Shown piece after piece: positions 18,573 to 28,988 of a stretch of 64,000 nucleotides of DNA. Within the stretch, counting starts at the first letter, position 1, and each line of letters opens with the position of its first letter. Source of the DNA: Bacteroidota bacterium (lineage in GTDB: Bacteria; Bacteroidota; Bacteroidia; JACCXN01); the NCBI GenBank assembly GCA_013696965.1, contig JACCXN010000091.1, positions 124,001 through 188,000 on the forward strand, read 5' to 3'. The notes beneath the pieces are model-generated. The model saw nothing but the letters and a program-made list of their open reading frames with translations. It searched no databases and had not been told where the DNA came from. A program made the translations under genes and the position numbers.

Positions 18573-19313
18573 ATGGCAGGACATAGCAAGTGGGCAAATA
18601 TAAAACACAGAAAAGGAGCCCAGGATTCAAAAAGAGCTAAAATATTTACAAAAATATTAAAGGAGGTAACTATTGCCACGAAAGACAATGGACCAGATCC
18701 GAATTTCAATCCCCGCCTTAGATTGGCCTTGCAAAATGCCAAAGGTGCCAATATTCCTAAAGACACTGTTGAACGGGCAGTAAACAAAGGAGCTGGGGTT
18801 GATGCACAAAATTATTCTGAAGTAACATATGAAGGATATGCACCAAATGGAATTGCTGTTTTTGTTGAATGTACCACAGATAATATTAACCGGACAGTTC
18901 AAAATGTTCGGGCTGCTTTTACCAAATACCATGGAAGCCTTGGCACAAACGGTTCTTTAAGTTTTATTTTCGAGAGAAAAGGGATTTTTAATCTTCCGAA
19001 AGCCAATTTAAATGAGGATGAGTTTATTTTTGAAGCCATTGATGCAGGCGCTGAGGATGTTGAAGTACAAGATGATTTCTTTATTATTACCACTAGTCTT
19101 GAAAACTTCGGTCCTATGCAAAAAAAACTTGAAGAATTGGGATTAGAGGCGGAAAGTGCACAACTGGAAAGAATCCCAAATACTACAACAACCCTTGATA
19201 TTGAATCATCTAAAAGAGTAATGAAACTTATTGACTATTTAGAAGATGATGATGATGTACAAAATGTTTATCACAACATGGAGTTAACTCAGGAGTTGAT
19301 GGAACAACTTTAA
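18573..19313 (+). CDS. YebC/PmpR family protein
   Basis: This 246-residue cytoplasmic protein begins MAGHSKWANIKHRKGAQDSK, the invariant opening of the YebC family, and contains the family blocks NIPKDTVERAVNKG and YEGYAPNGIAVFVEC. Members have been described as transcription regulators and, more recently, as factors that help ribosomes through difficult proline stretches; I cannot tell which applies here. Length is normal. It converges with trhO 28 bases away. Confidence 0.94.
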   Translation: MAGHSKWANIKHRKGAQDSKRAKIFTKILKEVTIATKDNGPDPNFNPRLRLALQNAKGANIPKDTVERAVNKGAGVDAQNYSEVTYEGYAPNGIAVFVECTTDNINRTVQNVRAAFTKYHGSLGTNGSLSFIFERKGIFNLPKANLNEDEFIFEAIDAGAEDVEVQDDFFIITTSLENFGPMQKKLEELGLEAESAQLERIPNTTTTLDIESSKRVMKLIDYLEDDDDVQNVYHNMELTQELMEQL

Positions 19314-19341
19314 ATGCATTCCCCCTGCAATTATTACCCCG

Positions 19342-20379
19342 TTACGTGTTTGTATTTTTTATGCTTGGCCTAAGCCTGCTTTTATAAACCGCAAGGCAAT
19401 CTTCTTTTTTTCTACCTTTCCTTATCTTTCTTTGTTCTGAATCAGGCAAAGCAGCAATTCCTATACAAGCAGCAGTACAACAGCCCTGCATTTGTTTTTT
19501 GCACTTTTCGCATTGGATGAAAAGTAAATGACAATCATCATTTTCACAATTTGTATGCGTATCACAAGGTTCATTGCATTGGTGGCAAAAACTGATTATC
19601 TCATCACTTATTCTTTCACCTAGTCTTTCGTCAAAAACAAAATTCTTTCCCTTGAATTTTGAATCAAGTCCCTGATGTTTTACCTGTCTTGCATATTCGA
19701 TTATTCCTCCATGGAGCTGGTTCACGTCATTAAATCCATGATGTTTGAAAAAAGCACTTGCTTTTTCACATCGAATTCCTCCGGTACAATAAAGAAGTAG
19801 TTTATTCTCTTTTTTATCCTTTAATAAATCAAGTACAACAGGAAGTTCTTCTCTAAAAGTATCCACATCAGGACATATAGCTTTTTCAAAACGCCCTATT
19901 TCGCTCTCATAATGATTCCGCATATCCACCACTATAGAATTTGGATCCTCCAAAGCATCATTAAATTGTTTGGCAGTAAGGTGGTTTCCAACATTGGTTA
20001 CATCAAATGCATTATCATCTAACCCATCAGCAACAATTTTATGTCTAACCTTAACCGCCAGCTTATAAAATGATTTTCCATCGTCCTCAATTGCTATTTT
20101 AAATGGCATATTTTCAAACTCCTCATAAGCAAAAAGTTGTTCTTGAAAAACCTTCCAATTTTCCTCTGGCACACTGAGTTGGGCATTTATCCCTTCATTA
20201 GCCAGATAAATCCGTCCAAAAACATTTAACGAGGCCCATTTTTCAAAAAGTTGATTCCTTAATTCTTCAGGATTTTCAATTATTACATACCTGTAAAAGG
20301 AAAGCGTAATTCTTTTAAATTCCTCTACCCTAAGTTTTAGCTTAAGTTCCTTTTTATTTACACGATTATACAAAGCCAT
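19342..20379 (-). CDS. trhO: tRNA uridine(34) hydroxylase TrhO, rhodanese-type
   Basis: This 345-residue protein has an N-terminal acylphosphatase-like part and a central rhodanese domain. The active-site cysteine is Cys198 in LYCTGGIRCEKASAF. The C-terminal cysteine-rich tail (CHQCNEPCDTHTNCENDDC and CEKCKKQMQGCC) probably binds metal. The TrhO/YceA family makes 5-hydroxyuridine at tRNA position 34 using oxygen. The start is ATG. It is divergent from the epimerase-like gene, and a -7 box lies 31 bases upstream. Confidence 0.92.
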   Translation of the reverse strand: MALYNRVNKKELKLKLRVEEFKRITLSFYRYVIIENPEELRNQLFEKWASLNVFGRIYLANEGINAQLSVPEENWKVFQEQLFAYEEFENMPFKIAIEDDGKSFYKLAVKVRHKIVADGLDDNAFDVTNVGNHLTAKQFNDALEDPNSIVVDMRNHYESEIGRFEKAICPDVDTFREELPVVLDLLKDKKENKLLLYCTGGIRCEKASAFFKHHGFNDVNQLHGGIIEYARQVKHQGLDSKFKGKNFVFDERLGERISDEIISFCHQCNEPCDTHTNCENDDCHLLFIQCEKCKKQMQGCCTAACIGIAALPDSEQRKIRKGRKKEDCLAVYKSRLRPSIKNTNT

Positions 20380-20409
20380 ATAATACTCTAAAAATGAAAT
20401 ATTTTAACG

Positions 20410-20417
20410 CAAATATA
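20410..20417 (-). promoter_or_regulatory. -7 promoter element (TATATTTG) of trhO
   Basis: On the minus strand TATATTTG matches TAnnTTTG and lies 31 bases before the trhO start, giving a leader of roughly 25 bases. No TTG was found at the normal spacing. Confidence 0.4.
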
Positions 20418-20471
20418 ATTCTTTAGTATAAATGAATAGGGTTACATCAGCATGAATATTAAAAATGTTAC

Positions 20472-20479
20472 TAATTTTG
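20472..20479 (+). promoter_or_regulatory. -7 promoter element (TAATTTTG) of the dehydrogenase gene
   Basis: TAATTTTG matches TAnnTTTG and lies about 50 bases before the ATG at 20530, in the divergent region shared with trhO. A TTG at the expected distance is lacking. Confidence 0.4.
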
Positions 20480-20529
20480 ACCGGAAGAAAAATTAAAAGT
20501 TTTCAAAACCAGAATATCAAAGTAGGAAA

Positions 20530-21468
20530 ATGATTGAAAAAATACTTGTTATTGGCTCCGCTGGCCAAATAGGAACTGAACTCGTGGAAACCCTACGGGA
20601 TAAGCATGGAAGCTCGAATGTAATTGCCTCTGATATTAATAATCCGACAGTGGATTTAATTGAAAAAGGTCCTTTTGAACGTTTAAATGTACTTGATCGC
20701 AATCGGCTTTTGGAAATAATTGAAAAACACAATGTTTCCCAGGTTTATCTCCTTGCTGCTCTTTTATCTGCTACTGCCGAACAAAATCCTTCACTTGGAT
20801 GGGAATTAAATATGGGTGGATTATTTAATGTTCTGGACCTGGCTAAAGAAAAAAAGATAAAAAAAGTTTATTGGCCAAGTTCCATTGCCGTTTTCGGACC
20901 TACTACACCCAAACAAAACACCGAGCAATATACCATTACGGAACCCAATACGGTATATGGAATATCAAAACTTGCCGGAGAGAGATGGTGTGAATATTAT
21001 TATAACAAATACAAGGTTGATGTAAGAGGACTGAGATATCCTGGATTAATTGGTTATAAATCTGCTCCTGGAGGTGGAACTACTGATTATGCTGTACATA
21101 TTTTTCATCAAGCTTTAAAAACTAAAAGCTATGAATGTTTTTTAAGTGAGGATACTATTTTACCAATGATGTATATGCCCGATGCTATTAAAGCAACAAT
21201 TGAAATAATGGAAGCAGATGAATCTAAAATCAAAATAAGATCAGGATACAATTTATCTGCAATGAGTTTTTCTCCAAAGGAGCTTGCAATTGAAATAAAA
21301 AAGCATATTCCTGAATTTAAAATTACTTATTCTCCCGATTTCAGACAATTTATTGCAGATAGTTGGCCTCAAAGCATTAATGATAATTATGCCAAAAATC
21401 ATTGGAACTGGAGGCCTGAATACGATTTAAGTACAATGGTTTCGGACATGTTAAAAAATATTTCATAA
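20530..21468 (+). CDS. NAD-dependent epimerase/dehydratase family, probable L-threonine 3-dehydrogenase
   Basis: This 312-residue short-chain dehydrogenase has an N-terminal NAD-binding loop (VIGSAGQIGTEL, residues 7-18) and the catalytic Tyr-x3-Lys in NTVYGISKLAGE. The overall pattern, including GLRYPGLIGYKSAPGGGTTDYAVHIFH, matches the short-chain L-threonine dehydrogenases known from Bacteroidota rather than sugar-nucleotide epimerases. Such enzymes oxidise threonine to 2-amino-3-ketobutyrate. No 2-amino-3-ketobutyrate CoA ligase gene is nearby, so the assignment rests on sequence pattern. Confidence 0.82.
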   Translation: MIEKILVIGSAGQIGTELVETLRDKHGSSNVIASDINNPTVDLIEKGPFERLNVLDRNRLLEIIEKHNVSQVYLLAALLSATAEQNPSLGWELNMGGLFNVLDLAKEKKIKKVYWPSSIAVFGPTTPKQNTEQYTITEPNTVYGISKLAGERWCEYYYNKYKVDVRGLRYPGLIGYKSAPGGGTTDYAVHIFHQALKTKSYECFLSEDTILPMMYMPDAIKATIEIMEADESKIKIRSGYNLSAMSFSPKELAIEIKKHIPEFKITYSPDFRQFIADSWPQSINDNYAKNHWNWRPEYDLSTMVSDMLKNIS

Positions 21469-21648
21469 TTTTTGAAACTTAAGATAAATATGCCCGTAAA
21501 AGCCTACTGTCAACGATATCAAAATTGCTTTTTGAAAAGAATTAAAAAATGCCATTTTTCATCATGCCAAAAGGTAGTATTGATCTAATAATTGCAAAAC
21601 CAATCGATATTTAAATTAAATTGCTTCACAATAAAGATTTGAACTAAA

Positions 21649-22530
21649 ATGAGAAGAACTTTACTATTTATATTTTTCATTGCATGCAAAATTAGCATTG
21701 CTCAATCCTTTGAGATTTATGAACAGGATACAATTAACCTAATTGACGTCAATAATTTAAAACAAGGTCATTGGGTATTCTGGGGAAAAATGAAAAAACT
21801 TCCGGGTTATGCTGATTCTCAAAAGGTAGAAGAAGGAAAATACACTGACAATAAAAAAGTTGGTTCCTGGAAAAAATATTTTCCAAGTGGAAACATTCAA
21901 AATGAAATCACCTATAACAATGGCCGTCCAAATGGTTACTATATCAACTATTACGATAATGGAAAAATAGAAGAAGAAGGAACCTGGATAAATAACAAGC
22001 CTGTTGGACAATTTAAGAGATACCACGAAAACGGTGTAATATCACAGGAATTCAACTTTAACAAGACTGGGATTCGCGAAGGCGTTCAAAAATATTACCA
22101 TGAAAATGGAAAAATAATGATTGAAGGTGAGTGGTCCAATGGAATGGAAAGTGGGGTTTTAAAGGAATATTATGAAAATGGAGATTTGCGGGCTGAAAAG
22201 AATTTTGCAAACGGAACTTTAGATCCTGCCACCTCAAAAACTTTTGAACCTAAAAAGCCTATTGAGAAAAAAGCAACACCAGCCCCAGCAGGAGACAACA
22301 AGCCGGTGGTAGCTCAAAGGGATGAATTACCTAACATGGGTACATTTAATGGAACAGGTTATGGTAAGCTTTACAATAAAAACAATCAGGTTGTAAAAGA
22401 TGGAATCTTCCAAAATTACGTATTAGTGGATGGGAAATTTTTCGTGTACAACAAAGATGGATTACTTCAAAAAATAGAGATTTATAAAAACAGTGTTTAT
22501 ATAGGTGATGGTGTAATTTCCGAGAAATAA
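21649..22530 (+). CDS. Secreted MORN-like repeat (YwqK-type) protein
   Basis: This 293-residue protein has a signal peptide ([19 protein letters not shown]) and a run of MORN-like repeats of the form G-x-W-x-x-Y-x-x-N-G (for example [46 protein letters not shown]) at about residues 60-185. A Pro/Lys/Ala-rich linker follows ([16 protein letters not shown]), then a further MORN-like C-terminal part. Databases often label this type as a YwqK antitoxin, but no toxin is adjacent, so I do not adopt that role. The function is unknown; the location is the periplasm or cell surface. Confidence 0.8.
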   Translation: MRRTLLFIFFIACKISIAQSFEIYEQDTINLIDVNNLKQGHWVFWGKMKKLPGYADSQKVEEGKYTDNKKVGSWKKYFPSGNIQNEITYNNGRPNGYYINYYDNGKIEEEGTWINNKPVGQFKRYHENGVISQEFNFNKTGIREGVQKYYHENGKIMIEGEWSNGMESGVLKEYYENGDLRAEKNFANGTLDPATSKTFEPKKPIEKKATPAPAGDNKPVVAQRDELPNMGTFNGTGYGKLYNKNNQVVKDGIFQNYVLVDGKFFVYNKDGLLQKIEIYKNSVYIGDGVISEK

Positions 22531-22570
22531 CAGGAAATGAAATAGTCCCTTTTAAAATAAATTTTTTCTT

Positions 22571-22616
22571 ACTTCCTTTACAATGGCAAAAACCCATAGT
22601 AAAGGAAGTTTTTTTT
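22571..22616 (+). terminator. Rho-independent terminator after the MORN-repeat gene
   Basis: A perfect 11-base-pair stem, ACTTCCTTTAC at 22571-22581 pairing with GTAAAGGAAGT at 22599-22609, is followed directly by an eight-T run. It lies 41 bases after the upstream stop codon and just before cysS, so it separates the two transcripts. Confidence 0.85.
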
Positions 22617-22631
22617 AACCTTATTCATAAA

Positions 22632-24113
22632 ATGCAAAAAATAGAAATTTACAATACCCTAACTCGAAAAAAAGAGGTATTTGAACCAATTAATTACCCC
22701 TTCGTAGGCATTTACGTATGTGGGCCTACTGTATACGGGGATGCGCATTTGGGACATGGTAGAGCTGCCATTACTTTCGACCTTGTTTACAGGTACCTTT
22801 CCCACTTGGGATACAAGGTTAGGTATGTAAGGAACATTACAGATGTGGGCCATCTTGAAAATGATGCCGATTCAGGGGAGGACAAAATAGCAAAAAAGGC
22901 CAGACTGGAACAAGTTGAGCCTATGGAAATCGTTCAATATTATACCGAAAGATACCATCAAAATCTGGAGAAACTCAACGTAAAAAGCCCAAGTATTGAA
23001 CCTAAAGCCTCAGGTCACATCATTGAACAGATTAAAATGATTCAGGATATTATCGATAATGGTTTTGCATATGTTGTAAACGAATCAGTTTATTTTGATG
23101 TGGTTAAATACAATAAAGGAAACCACTATGGGAAATTATCAGGAAGAATAATTGAAGACCTTTTATCAAATACAAGAGAACTTGAAGGGCAGAATGAGAA
23201 AAAAAACCCACTGGATTTCGCCCTGTGGAAAAAAGCAAGCCCTGAACATATAATGCGCTGGCCATCACCTTGGGGAAGTGGTTTCCCTGGCTGGCATATT
23301 GAATGCTCCGCCATGAGCACAAAATACCTTGGTGAAACCTTCGATATTCATGGAGGGGGTATGGATCTGTTATTTCCACATCATGAATGTGAAATTGCAC
23401 AATCACAGGCGAGCAACAGAAAGGACCCTGCAAAATACTGGATGCATAATAACATGATCACAATTAATGGTCAGAAAATGGGAAAATCATTAGGGAATTC
23501 CATAACACTTGATCAATTTTTTTCAGGAGATCACCCTACGCTGAATAAGGCCTACTCTCCAATGACTATCCGGTTTTTTATTTTACAGGCGCATTATGGA
23601 AGCACGCTCGATTTTTCAAATGAAACTTTAGATGCCGCCAGAAAGGCTTATAAAAAAATAATCAATGGACTTAAATCATTAAAAGCTATCTCATACACAA
23701 ATGAGGGGGAAATAAATGAAAAAGCAAATAGCGAGATCAATAAATACTGCGAAATGTGCTTTAAAGGTATGAATGATGATTTTAATTCTGCAGTTGCCAT
23801 TGCGAATCTTTTTAACCTGTTAAAATATATCAATTCCATTAAAAATGAAGTTATTAATATAAGCTCTTTAAGCAAAGAAACTTTCACTAATTTAAAAAAT
23901 ACATATTCGATTTTTGTTGAAGATATTTTGGGTTTAAAAGAAGAATCCAATATTAACATTGATCAAATGATGGATCTTTTGCTTAAATTATATTCAAAAG
24001 CAAAAAGCGAAAAAGATTATGCAACGGTTGATATGATACGATCAGAAGTAAAATCAGAGGGTGTAGTAATAAACGATTTAAAAAAAGGAATATCCTGGAG
24101 TTATGAAGAATAA
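22632..24113 (+). CDS. cysS: Cysteinyl-tRNA synthetase
   Basis: This 493-residue class I synthetase charges tRNA-Cys. The HIGH motif appears as HLGH in [15 protein letters not shown], preceded by the zinc cysteine in YVCGPTVYG. Further zinc ligands are seen in WHIECSAM and [10 protein letters not shown], and the KMSKS motif is KMGKSLGNS. Length and domain order are normal. The last 11 bases overlap the start of the M28 peptidase gene in another frame, indicating co-transcription and probable translational coupling. Confidence 0.97.
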   Translation: MQKIEIYNTLTRKKEVFEPINYPFVGIYVCGPTVYGDAHLGHGRAAITFDLVYRYLSHLGYKVRYVRNITDVGHLENDADSGEDKIAKKARLEQVEPMEIVQYYTERYHQNLEKLNVKSPSIEPKASGHIIEQIKMIQDIIDNGFAYVVNESVYFDVVKYNKGNHYGKLSGRIIEDLLSNTRELEGQNEKKNPLDFALWKKASPEHIMRWPSPWGSGFPGWHIECSAMSTKYLGETFDIHGGGMDLLFPHHECEIAQSQASNRKDPAKYWMHNNMITINGQKMGKSLGNSITLDQFFSGDHPTLNKAYSPMTIRFFILQAHYGSTLDFSNETLDAARKAYKKIINGLKSLKAISYTNEGEINEKANSEINKYCEMCFKGMNDDFNSAVAIANLFNLLKYINSIKNEVINISSLSKETFTNLKNTYSIFVEDILGLKEESNINIDQMMDLLLKLYSKAKSEKDYATVDMIRSEVKSEGVVINDLKKGISWSYEE

Positions 24114-25107
24114 ACTTATACTTATGCTAATTTTTTCTGTGATGATTTTTTCGTGCAGCAGACCAGCTGATGAGAATAAAAAAACAGTTACAGAAGAAAA
24201 ACCGGTTGTGATTGAACCAAGAGTAGAAACACCTGACTTTAATGCAGATTCTGCTTATGCTTTTATTGAAAAGCAAGTAAGTTTCGGGCCAAGGGTTCCT
24301 AATTCTAAAGCCCATGCGCAAACAGCACAGTTTCTGGTAAACAAATTAAAGTCTTATGGATTCAATGTAATACTTCAGGAAGGCGAGGTAACTTCCTTTG
24401 ACAATAAAATACTTGGACTTAAAAATATTATTGCTGAATCTAAACCAGAGGCAAGGGAAAGGGTTATGCTTTTTGCCCATTGGGATACTCGCCCGTTTGC
24501 AGATCAGGATTCTAAGGATAGAAATAAACCAATTGACGGTGCTAATGATGGGGGAAGTGGCGTTGGAGTTCTTTTGGAAATTGCAAGGCAAATAAGCCAA
24601 TATCCTCCTGAAATTGGTGTGGATATTATATTATTCGATGCAGAGGATTATGGCCAACCTGAAGGAACAATGATGGAACGCAAAGCAGATACTTACGCCC
24701 TTGGTTCACAATACTGGTCGAAAAAGCCGCATAAAACGGGTTACAAAGCTCGTTATGGAATTTTACTCGATATGGTTGGGGCAAAAGATGCAATATTTAC
24801 AAAAGAAGGAACATCAATGTATTATGCACCCATGATTGTGCAAAAAGTATGGGATACTGCGAGTTTATTAGGTTATGGAGCTTATTTTATTGACAAAAAG
24901 ACTCCGGGAATTACTGATGATCATAGCTATGTAAATTCCATTGCAGGAATTCCGAGCATTGACATAATACAATATGATTCTCAAACAGAGTCAAAATTTG
25001 GTCATTACTGGCATACGCATATGGATAATATGGATATAATAGATAAAAATACTTTAAAAGCAGTGGGTCAAACTGTATTGGATGTAGTTTTTCAAGAAAA
25101 AGATTAA
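24103..25107 (+). CDS. M28 family metallopeptidase lipoprotein (glutaminyl-cyclase-like)
   Basis: This 334-residue protein has a lipoprotein signal ending in IFSC with the lipidated cysteine at residue 18, followed by an acidic linker. Zinc and catalytic residues are visible in order: [30 protein letters not shown] and the late histidine in TDDHSYVNS. The DAEDYG segment resembles glutaminyl-peptide cyclotransferases of family M28, so it may cyclise N-terminal glutamine rather than cleave peptides; the sequence does not settle this. It overlaps the end of cysS by 11 bases, and polA follows after 76 bases. Confidence 0.87.
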   Translation: MKNKLILMLIFSVMIFSCSRPADENKKTVTEEKPVVIEPRVETPDFNADSAYAFIEKQVSFGPRVPNSKAHAQTAQFLVNKLKSYGFNVILQEGEVTSFDNKILGLKNIIAESKPEARERVMLFAHWDTRPFADQDSKDRNKPIDGANDGGSGVGVLLEIARQISQYPPEIGVDIILFDAEDYGQPEGTMMERKADTYALGSQYWSKKPHKTGYKARYGILLDMVGAKDAIFTKEGTSMYYAPMIVQKVWDTASLLGYGAYFIDKKTPGITDDHSYVNSIAGIPSIDIIQYDSQTESKFGHYWHTHMDNMDIIDKNTLKAVGQTVLDVVFQEKD

Positions 25108-25183
25108 TTGAATTTAGTCCTGCCTTTTTAATGCAAAACCTATTTATAAAACACAAAACAGATTTCAATAACAATAAATAATA

Positions 25184-27988
25184 ATGTCACAAAAAAAATT
25201 ATTCCTTCTTGATGCATATGCTCTTATTTATAGAGCATATTTCGCTTTCAGCAAAAATCCCAGGTACAATTCACAAGGACTAAACACTTCTGCCATTTTA
25301 GGCTTTACAAATAGTCTGGTAGAAGTATTGCAAAAAGAAAAACCTTCTCATATTGCTGTTGTTTTTGATACTGCAGGCCCAACCTCTAGGCATGAAGGTT
25401 TTACAGAATACAAAGCCAACAGAGAGGCTCAACCCGAGGATATTACCCTTTCTATTCCTTATATTATGCGCATTATTGAGGGGTTTAACATTCCTGTTTT
25501 ATTTTCTGAGGGATATGAAGCCGATGATGTGATTGGAACACTTGCAAAAAAAGCTGAAAAAGAAGGTTTTATTACATACATGATGACTCCCGATAAGGAT
25601 TTTGGACAATTGGTAACAGATAAAATTTTCATTTATAAACCGGCAAGCTTCGGGAATGAAGCAAAAGTGATGGGTGTTAAGGAAGTTTGTGAAAAATTTG
25701 AAATTGATAATCCTTTGCAAGTAATCGATATTTTAGGATTAATGGGCGATGCAGTTGATAACATTCCAGGTATACCAGGAGTAGGTGAAAAAACAGCAAA
25801 AACACTTATTGCTCAATTCGGAAGTGTTGAAAACTTACTCCTTAACACCGATAAACTAAAGGGTAAACTAAAAGAAAAAGTTGAAGCAAATGTAGATAAG
25901 GCTATTATGTCCAAAATGCTTGCAACAATACTTCTTGATGCACCTGTTGAGCTTGACGAAATAGGACTTCGAATTGAAGAGCCTGACAGAAATTCTTTAA
26001 AAGAAATATTCGCTGAACTTGAATTCAGAACCATAGGAAAAAGAATTCTTGGCGAGGACATACCTGCAGCTGTTGTAAAAACAAATGGAAGCGCGCAAAT
26101 GGATCTTTTTGGGGGGGAACAGGTTCCTGAACCATTAACCATAGATGTAGTTACAGAAGATGTTCCGGCAAAAGAGTATGATACACTTGAAAACACCAGT
26201 CATTATTATGAAATTGCAGACAGCAACGAAAAAATCCTAAAGCTTGCCCAGGAATTAAAAAAAAGTAATGGCTTTTGTTTTGATACTGAAACTACAGGCT
26301 TATCTGTTACAGCCTGTGAATTAGTTGGAATGTCCTTTTCAATTAAACCTTTTTCTGCCCATTATGTCCCCCTACCTGAGGATAAGCATCAATTAAAAGA
26401 TATTTTGGATGTCTTCAAATCAGTTTTTGAAGATGAAACCATTGAAAAAACTGGTCAAAATCTTAAATATGATCTTTCGGTTTTAAAAACAAATGGAATT
26501 GATGTAAAAGGAAAACTTTTTGATACCATGCTTGCTCATTATTTAATTGAGCCGGACATGAAGCACAATATGGATTTTTTGGCAGAGACTTATCTTAATT
26601 ATGCCCCTGTTTCATACCAAACACTTGCGGGTAAAAAAGGAAAAGATCAATTAGCTTTAAGAGCTATTCCAATAGAAAAAGTTGCAGATTATGCCTGTGA
26701 AGATGCAGATATTACATTAAGATTACGCAATTTCTTTAGTCCTTTGCTTGAAAAAACTGGTACTAAAGATCTTTTTGAAAAAATAGAAGTTCCCTTGATC
26801 CCTGTTTTAACTGCCATGGAAACAGAAGGAATTAGCATTGATGTAAAAGCACTTAATGAATTTTCCATAGAACTTGACTTGCAGATTAAAGCTTTGGAAA
26901 TAGAGGTTTATGAGTGTTGTGGGGAAGAGTTTAATATTGCCTCTCCAAAGCAATTAGGAGAAGTTCTATTTAATAAACTAGGAATAGACGACAAGGCAAA
27001 GAAAACAAAAACAGGACAGTTTTCTACCGGAGAAGAAGTACTGACTAAGCTTGTTAACAAACATCCAATTGTAGAAAAAATTTTAAGTTTCAGGTCGCTG
27101 CAAAAATTAAAATCCACCTATGTTGACAGTCTACCCTTAATGGTAAATTCAAAGACAGGGAAAATACATACCAACTTTAATCAAACTGTTGCTGCAACTG
27201 GGCGCCTTAGTTCCAATAACCCCAATTTGCAAAACATCCCAATAAGAACTGAAAACGGGCGTGAGGTAAGAAAGGCTTTTGTGCCAAGTGAAGGGAAAAT
27301 ATTGCTTGCAGCAGATTATTCTCAAATTGAGCTAAGAATTATTGCAGAATTAAGTGGTGATGAAAATTTAAGTGAGGCATTTATACGTGGGCAAGATATT
27401 CATGCATCCACAGCTTCAAAAATATACAATATACCTTTAGAGGATGTTAGCAAGGAGATGCGAAGAAACGCAAAGACGGTTAATTTTGGAATTATATATG
27501 GGATATCTGCATTTGGACTTTCTGAAAGACTTGGTATCCCTCGAAGGGAAGCAGCTAACATTATTGAACAATATTTTATACAATTTCCGAAAATTAAGCA
27601 ATACATGAACAACACCATTAATTCGGCACGCGAGTTTGGATATGTTGAAACGATCATGCAAAGAAGACGCTATTTAAGGGATATTAATTCGAGAAATTCT
27701 GTGGTAAGAGGATTTGCTGAAAGAAATGCTATTAACGCCCCAATACAAGGTTCCGCTGCGGATATGATTAAAATTGCAATGATAAATATCCACAATGATT
27801 TCAATGAAAAAAACCTAGAATCTAAAATGATTTTACAAGTACATGATGAACTTCTTTTCGATGTAATTCCCCAAGAACTGGAAATGGTTAAAGTGATTGT
27901 TGAAGAAAGAATGAGAACAGCAATAAAAATGAATATTCCTGTAGTTGTTGATATGGGTACAGGTTTTAACTGGCTGGATGCACATTAA
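25184..27988 (+). CDS. polA: DNA polymerase I
   Basis: This 934-residue enzyme has all three activities. The N-terminal 5'-3' exonuclease domain begins LFLLDAYALIYRAYFAF and contains EADDVIGTLAKKAE and the helix-hairpin segment IPGIPGVGEKTAKTLI. The central proofreading domain is intact, with FDTETTGLS, GQNLKYDLSVLK and YACEDADITLRL. The polymerase domain has motif A (LLAADYSQIELRIIAELSGD), the O-helix (RRNAKTVNFGIIYG) and motif C (QVHDELLFDV). Many bacteria lose the proofreading residues, but here they are present. It follows the M28 gene by 76 bases on the same strand. Confidence 0.97.
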   Translation: MSQKKLFLLDAYALIYRAYFAFSKNPRYNSQGLNTSAILGFTNSLVEVLQKEKPSHIAVVFDTAGPTSRHEGFTEYKANREAQPEDITLSIPYIMRIIEGFNIPVLFSEGYEADDVIGTLAKKAEKEGFITYMMTPDKDFGQLVTDKIFIYKPASFGNEAKVMGVKEVCEKFEIDNPLQVIDILGLMGDAVDNIPGIPGVGEKTAKTLIAQFGSVENLLLNTDKLKGKLKEKVEANVDKAIMSKMLATILLDAPVELDEIGLRIEEPDRNSLKEIFAELEFRTIGKRILGEDIPAAVVKTNGSAQMDLFGGEQVPEPLTIDVVTEDVPAKEYDTLENTSHYYEIADSNEKILKLAQELKKSNGFCFDTETTGLSVTACELVGMSFSIKPFSAHYVPLPEDKHQLKDILDVFKSVFEDETIEKTGQNLKYDLSVLKTNGIDVKGKLFDTMLAHYLIEPDMKHNMDFLAETYLNYAPVSYQTLAGKKGKDQLALRAIPIEKVADYACEDADITLRLRNFFSPLLEKTGTKDLFEKIEVPLIPVLTAMETEGISIDVKALNEFSIELDLQIKALEIEVYECCGEEFNIASPKQLGEVLFNKLGIDDKAKKTKTGQFSTGEEVLTKLVNKHPIVEKILSFRSLQKLKSTYVDSLPLMVNSKTGKIHTNFNQTVAATGRLSSNNPNLQNIPIRTENGREVRKAFVPSEGKILLAADYSQIELRIIAELSGDENLSEAFIRGQDIHASTASKIYNIPLEDVSKEMRRNAKTVNFGIIYGISAFGLSERLGIPRREAANIIEQYFIQFPKIKQYMNNTINSAREFGYVETIMQRRRYLRDINSRNSVVRGFAERNAINAPIQGSAADMIKIAMINIHNDFNEKNLESKMILQVHDELLFDVIPQELEMVKVIVEERMRTAIKMNIPVVVDMGTGFNWLDAH

Positions 27989-28004
27989 TTTTAAGTAAAA
28001 ATAC

Positions 28005-28034
28005 TTGCTTTTAACATAAAATTTCATACTTTTG
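28005..28034 (+). promoter_or_regulatory. Full Bacteroidota promoter: TTG-19-TACTTTTG
   Basis: TTG at 28005-28007 is followed after 19 bases by TACTTTTG at 28027-28034, matching both elements of the phylum's primary sigma consensus with normal spacing. It ends 29 bases before the ATG at 28064 and should drive the lipoprotein gene and the secreted protein after it. Confidence 0.65.
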
Positions 28035-28063
28035 AAACTAGTATAACCTTTTATCTGATAAAA

Positions 28064-28972
28064 ATGATTAATATGACTACTAATAAATTATTGCTGGCAA
28101 TTGTAATAGGCTCAACAATTATTGCCTCTTGTAATGAATCCACTTCAGTAAGAGAACAAATAGCATTAACTCCTGAAGATTTAGTAAATGATTCTTTAAA
28201 AAGAGCAACTGCTGAAAAAGTATTTTATACAATTCCCTCACCTATTGAAACAGCTTCTATTCTTAAAAAATCAGGTGCGCGCTTCAATATGGATGTGTTA
28301 AACCCTATCAAGAATTCAGATAAATATGTTACAATGAAAAGCAAAGCTCTAAATCTTGGTATTTATGGAGCAGATTTGAGCTATACTGCAATTTTTGATA
28401 AAAGTCAGGAAGCAATGCTATACCTTTCCTGCACAAAAAAGCTAGCAGATGATCTTGGAATTGTAGATGCATTTAATATAGATAAAATAGAACGTATTGA
28501 AGCAAACCTAGGTAACCGTGACTCTTTATTGGTTCTGATTACAGATTCTTATTTTGAATCCGATGCTTTTTTAAAAGAAAACCAAAAAGGAAATGTTTCT
28601 GCTCTTATGGTTCTTGGTGGCTGGATTGAGGGATTGCACATTGCCTCAGCAGTTGAAAAAAGCCTGCGAGAATCCAAATCCAACGAAATTATGTTGGTTC
28701 GCATTTCAGATCAAAGAATTGCACTTGAAAATTTAATTGAACTTGTTACAGTTTATGAACTTGATATACCTGAAATTATTCAGGGATTAAATGAATTAAA
28801 GACTATATACAACACCATTGAAGAGAAAGAAGTAAACAGCACCATAACCGTTTCGAGTGGCGGCTCATCCACTCCTACTGTGGGAAAAACTATAAGTCTA
28901 AATTTAACCATTCAACAGGCTGATCAAATTAGAATGAAAACAATTGAAATTAGAAATAAAATCATTTCCTGA
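28064..28972 (+). CDS. Uncharacterised lipoprotein
   Basis: I do not recognise this 302-residue protein. It carries a lipoprotein signal ending IIASC, with the cysteine at residue 23 from the ATG at 28064; a second ATG at 28073 is also possible. The mature part is rich in charged helices, with LNLGIYGADLSYTAIFD and ALMVLGGWIEGLHIASAVEKS in the middle and a Ser/Gly/Thr-rich stretch (TVSSGGSSTPTVG) before the last helix. A full promoter lies just upstream, and a second secreted protein begins 17 bases after the stop, so the two are probably one operon. Confidence 0.72.
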   Translation: MINMTTNKLLLAIVIGSTIIASCNESTSVREQIALTPEDLVNDSLKRATAEKVFYTIPSPIETASILKKSGARFNMDVLNPIKNSDKYVTMKSKALNLGIYGADLSYTAIFDKSQEAMLYLSCTKKLADDLGIVDAFNIDKIERIEANLGNRDSLLVLITDSYFESDAFLKENQKGNVSALMVLGGWIEGLHIASAVEKSLRESKSNEIMLVRISDQRIALENLIELVTVYELDIPEIIQGLNELKTIYNTIEEKEVNSTITVSSGGSSTPTVGKTISLNLTIQQADQIRMKTIEIRNKIIS

Positions 28973-28988
28973 TCAAAAAAATTGCACA

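Noticed and set aside
21649-22530. A toxin-antitoxin locus, from the usual YwqK antitoxin label
   Set aside because: The protein is secreted, made of MORN-like repeats, and has no adjacent toxin gene.
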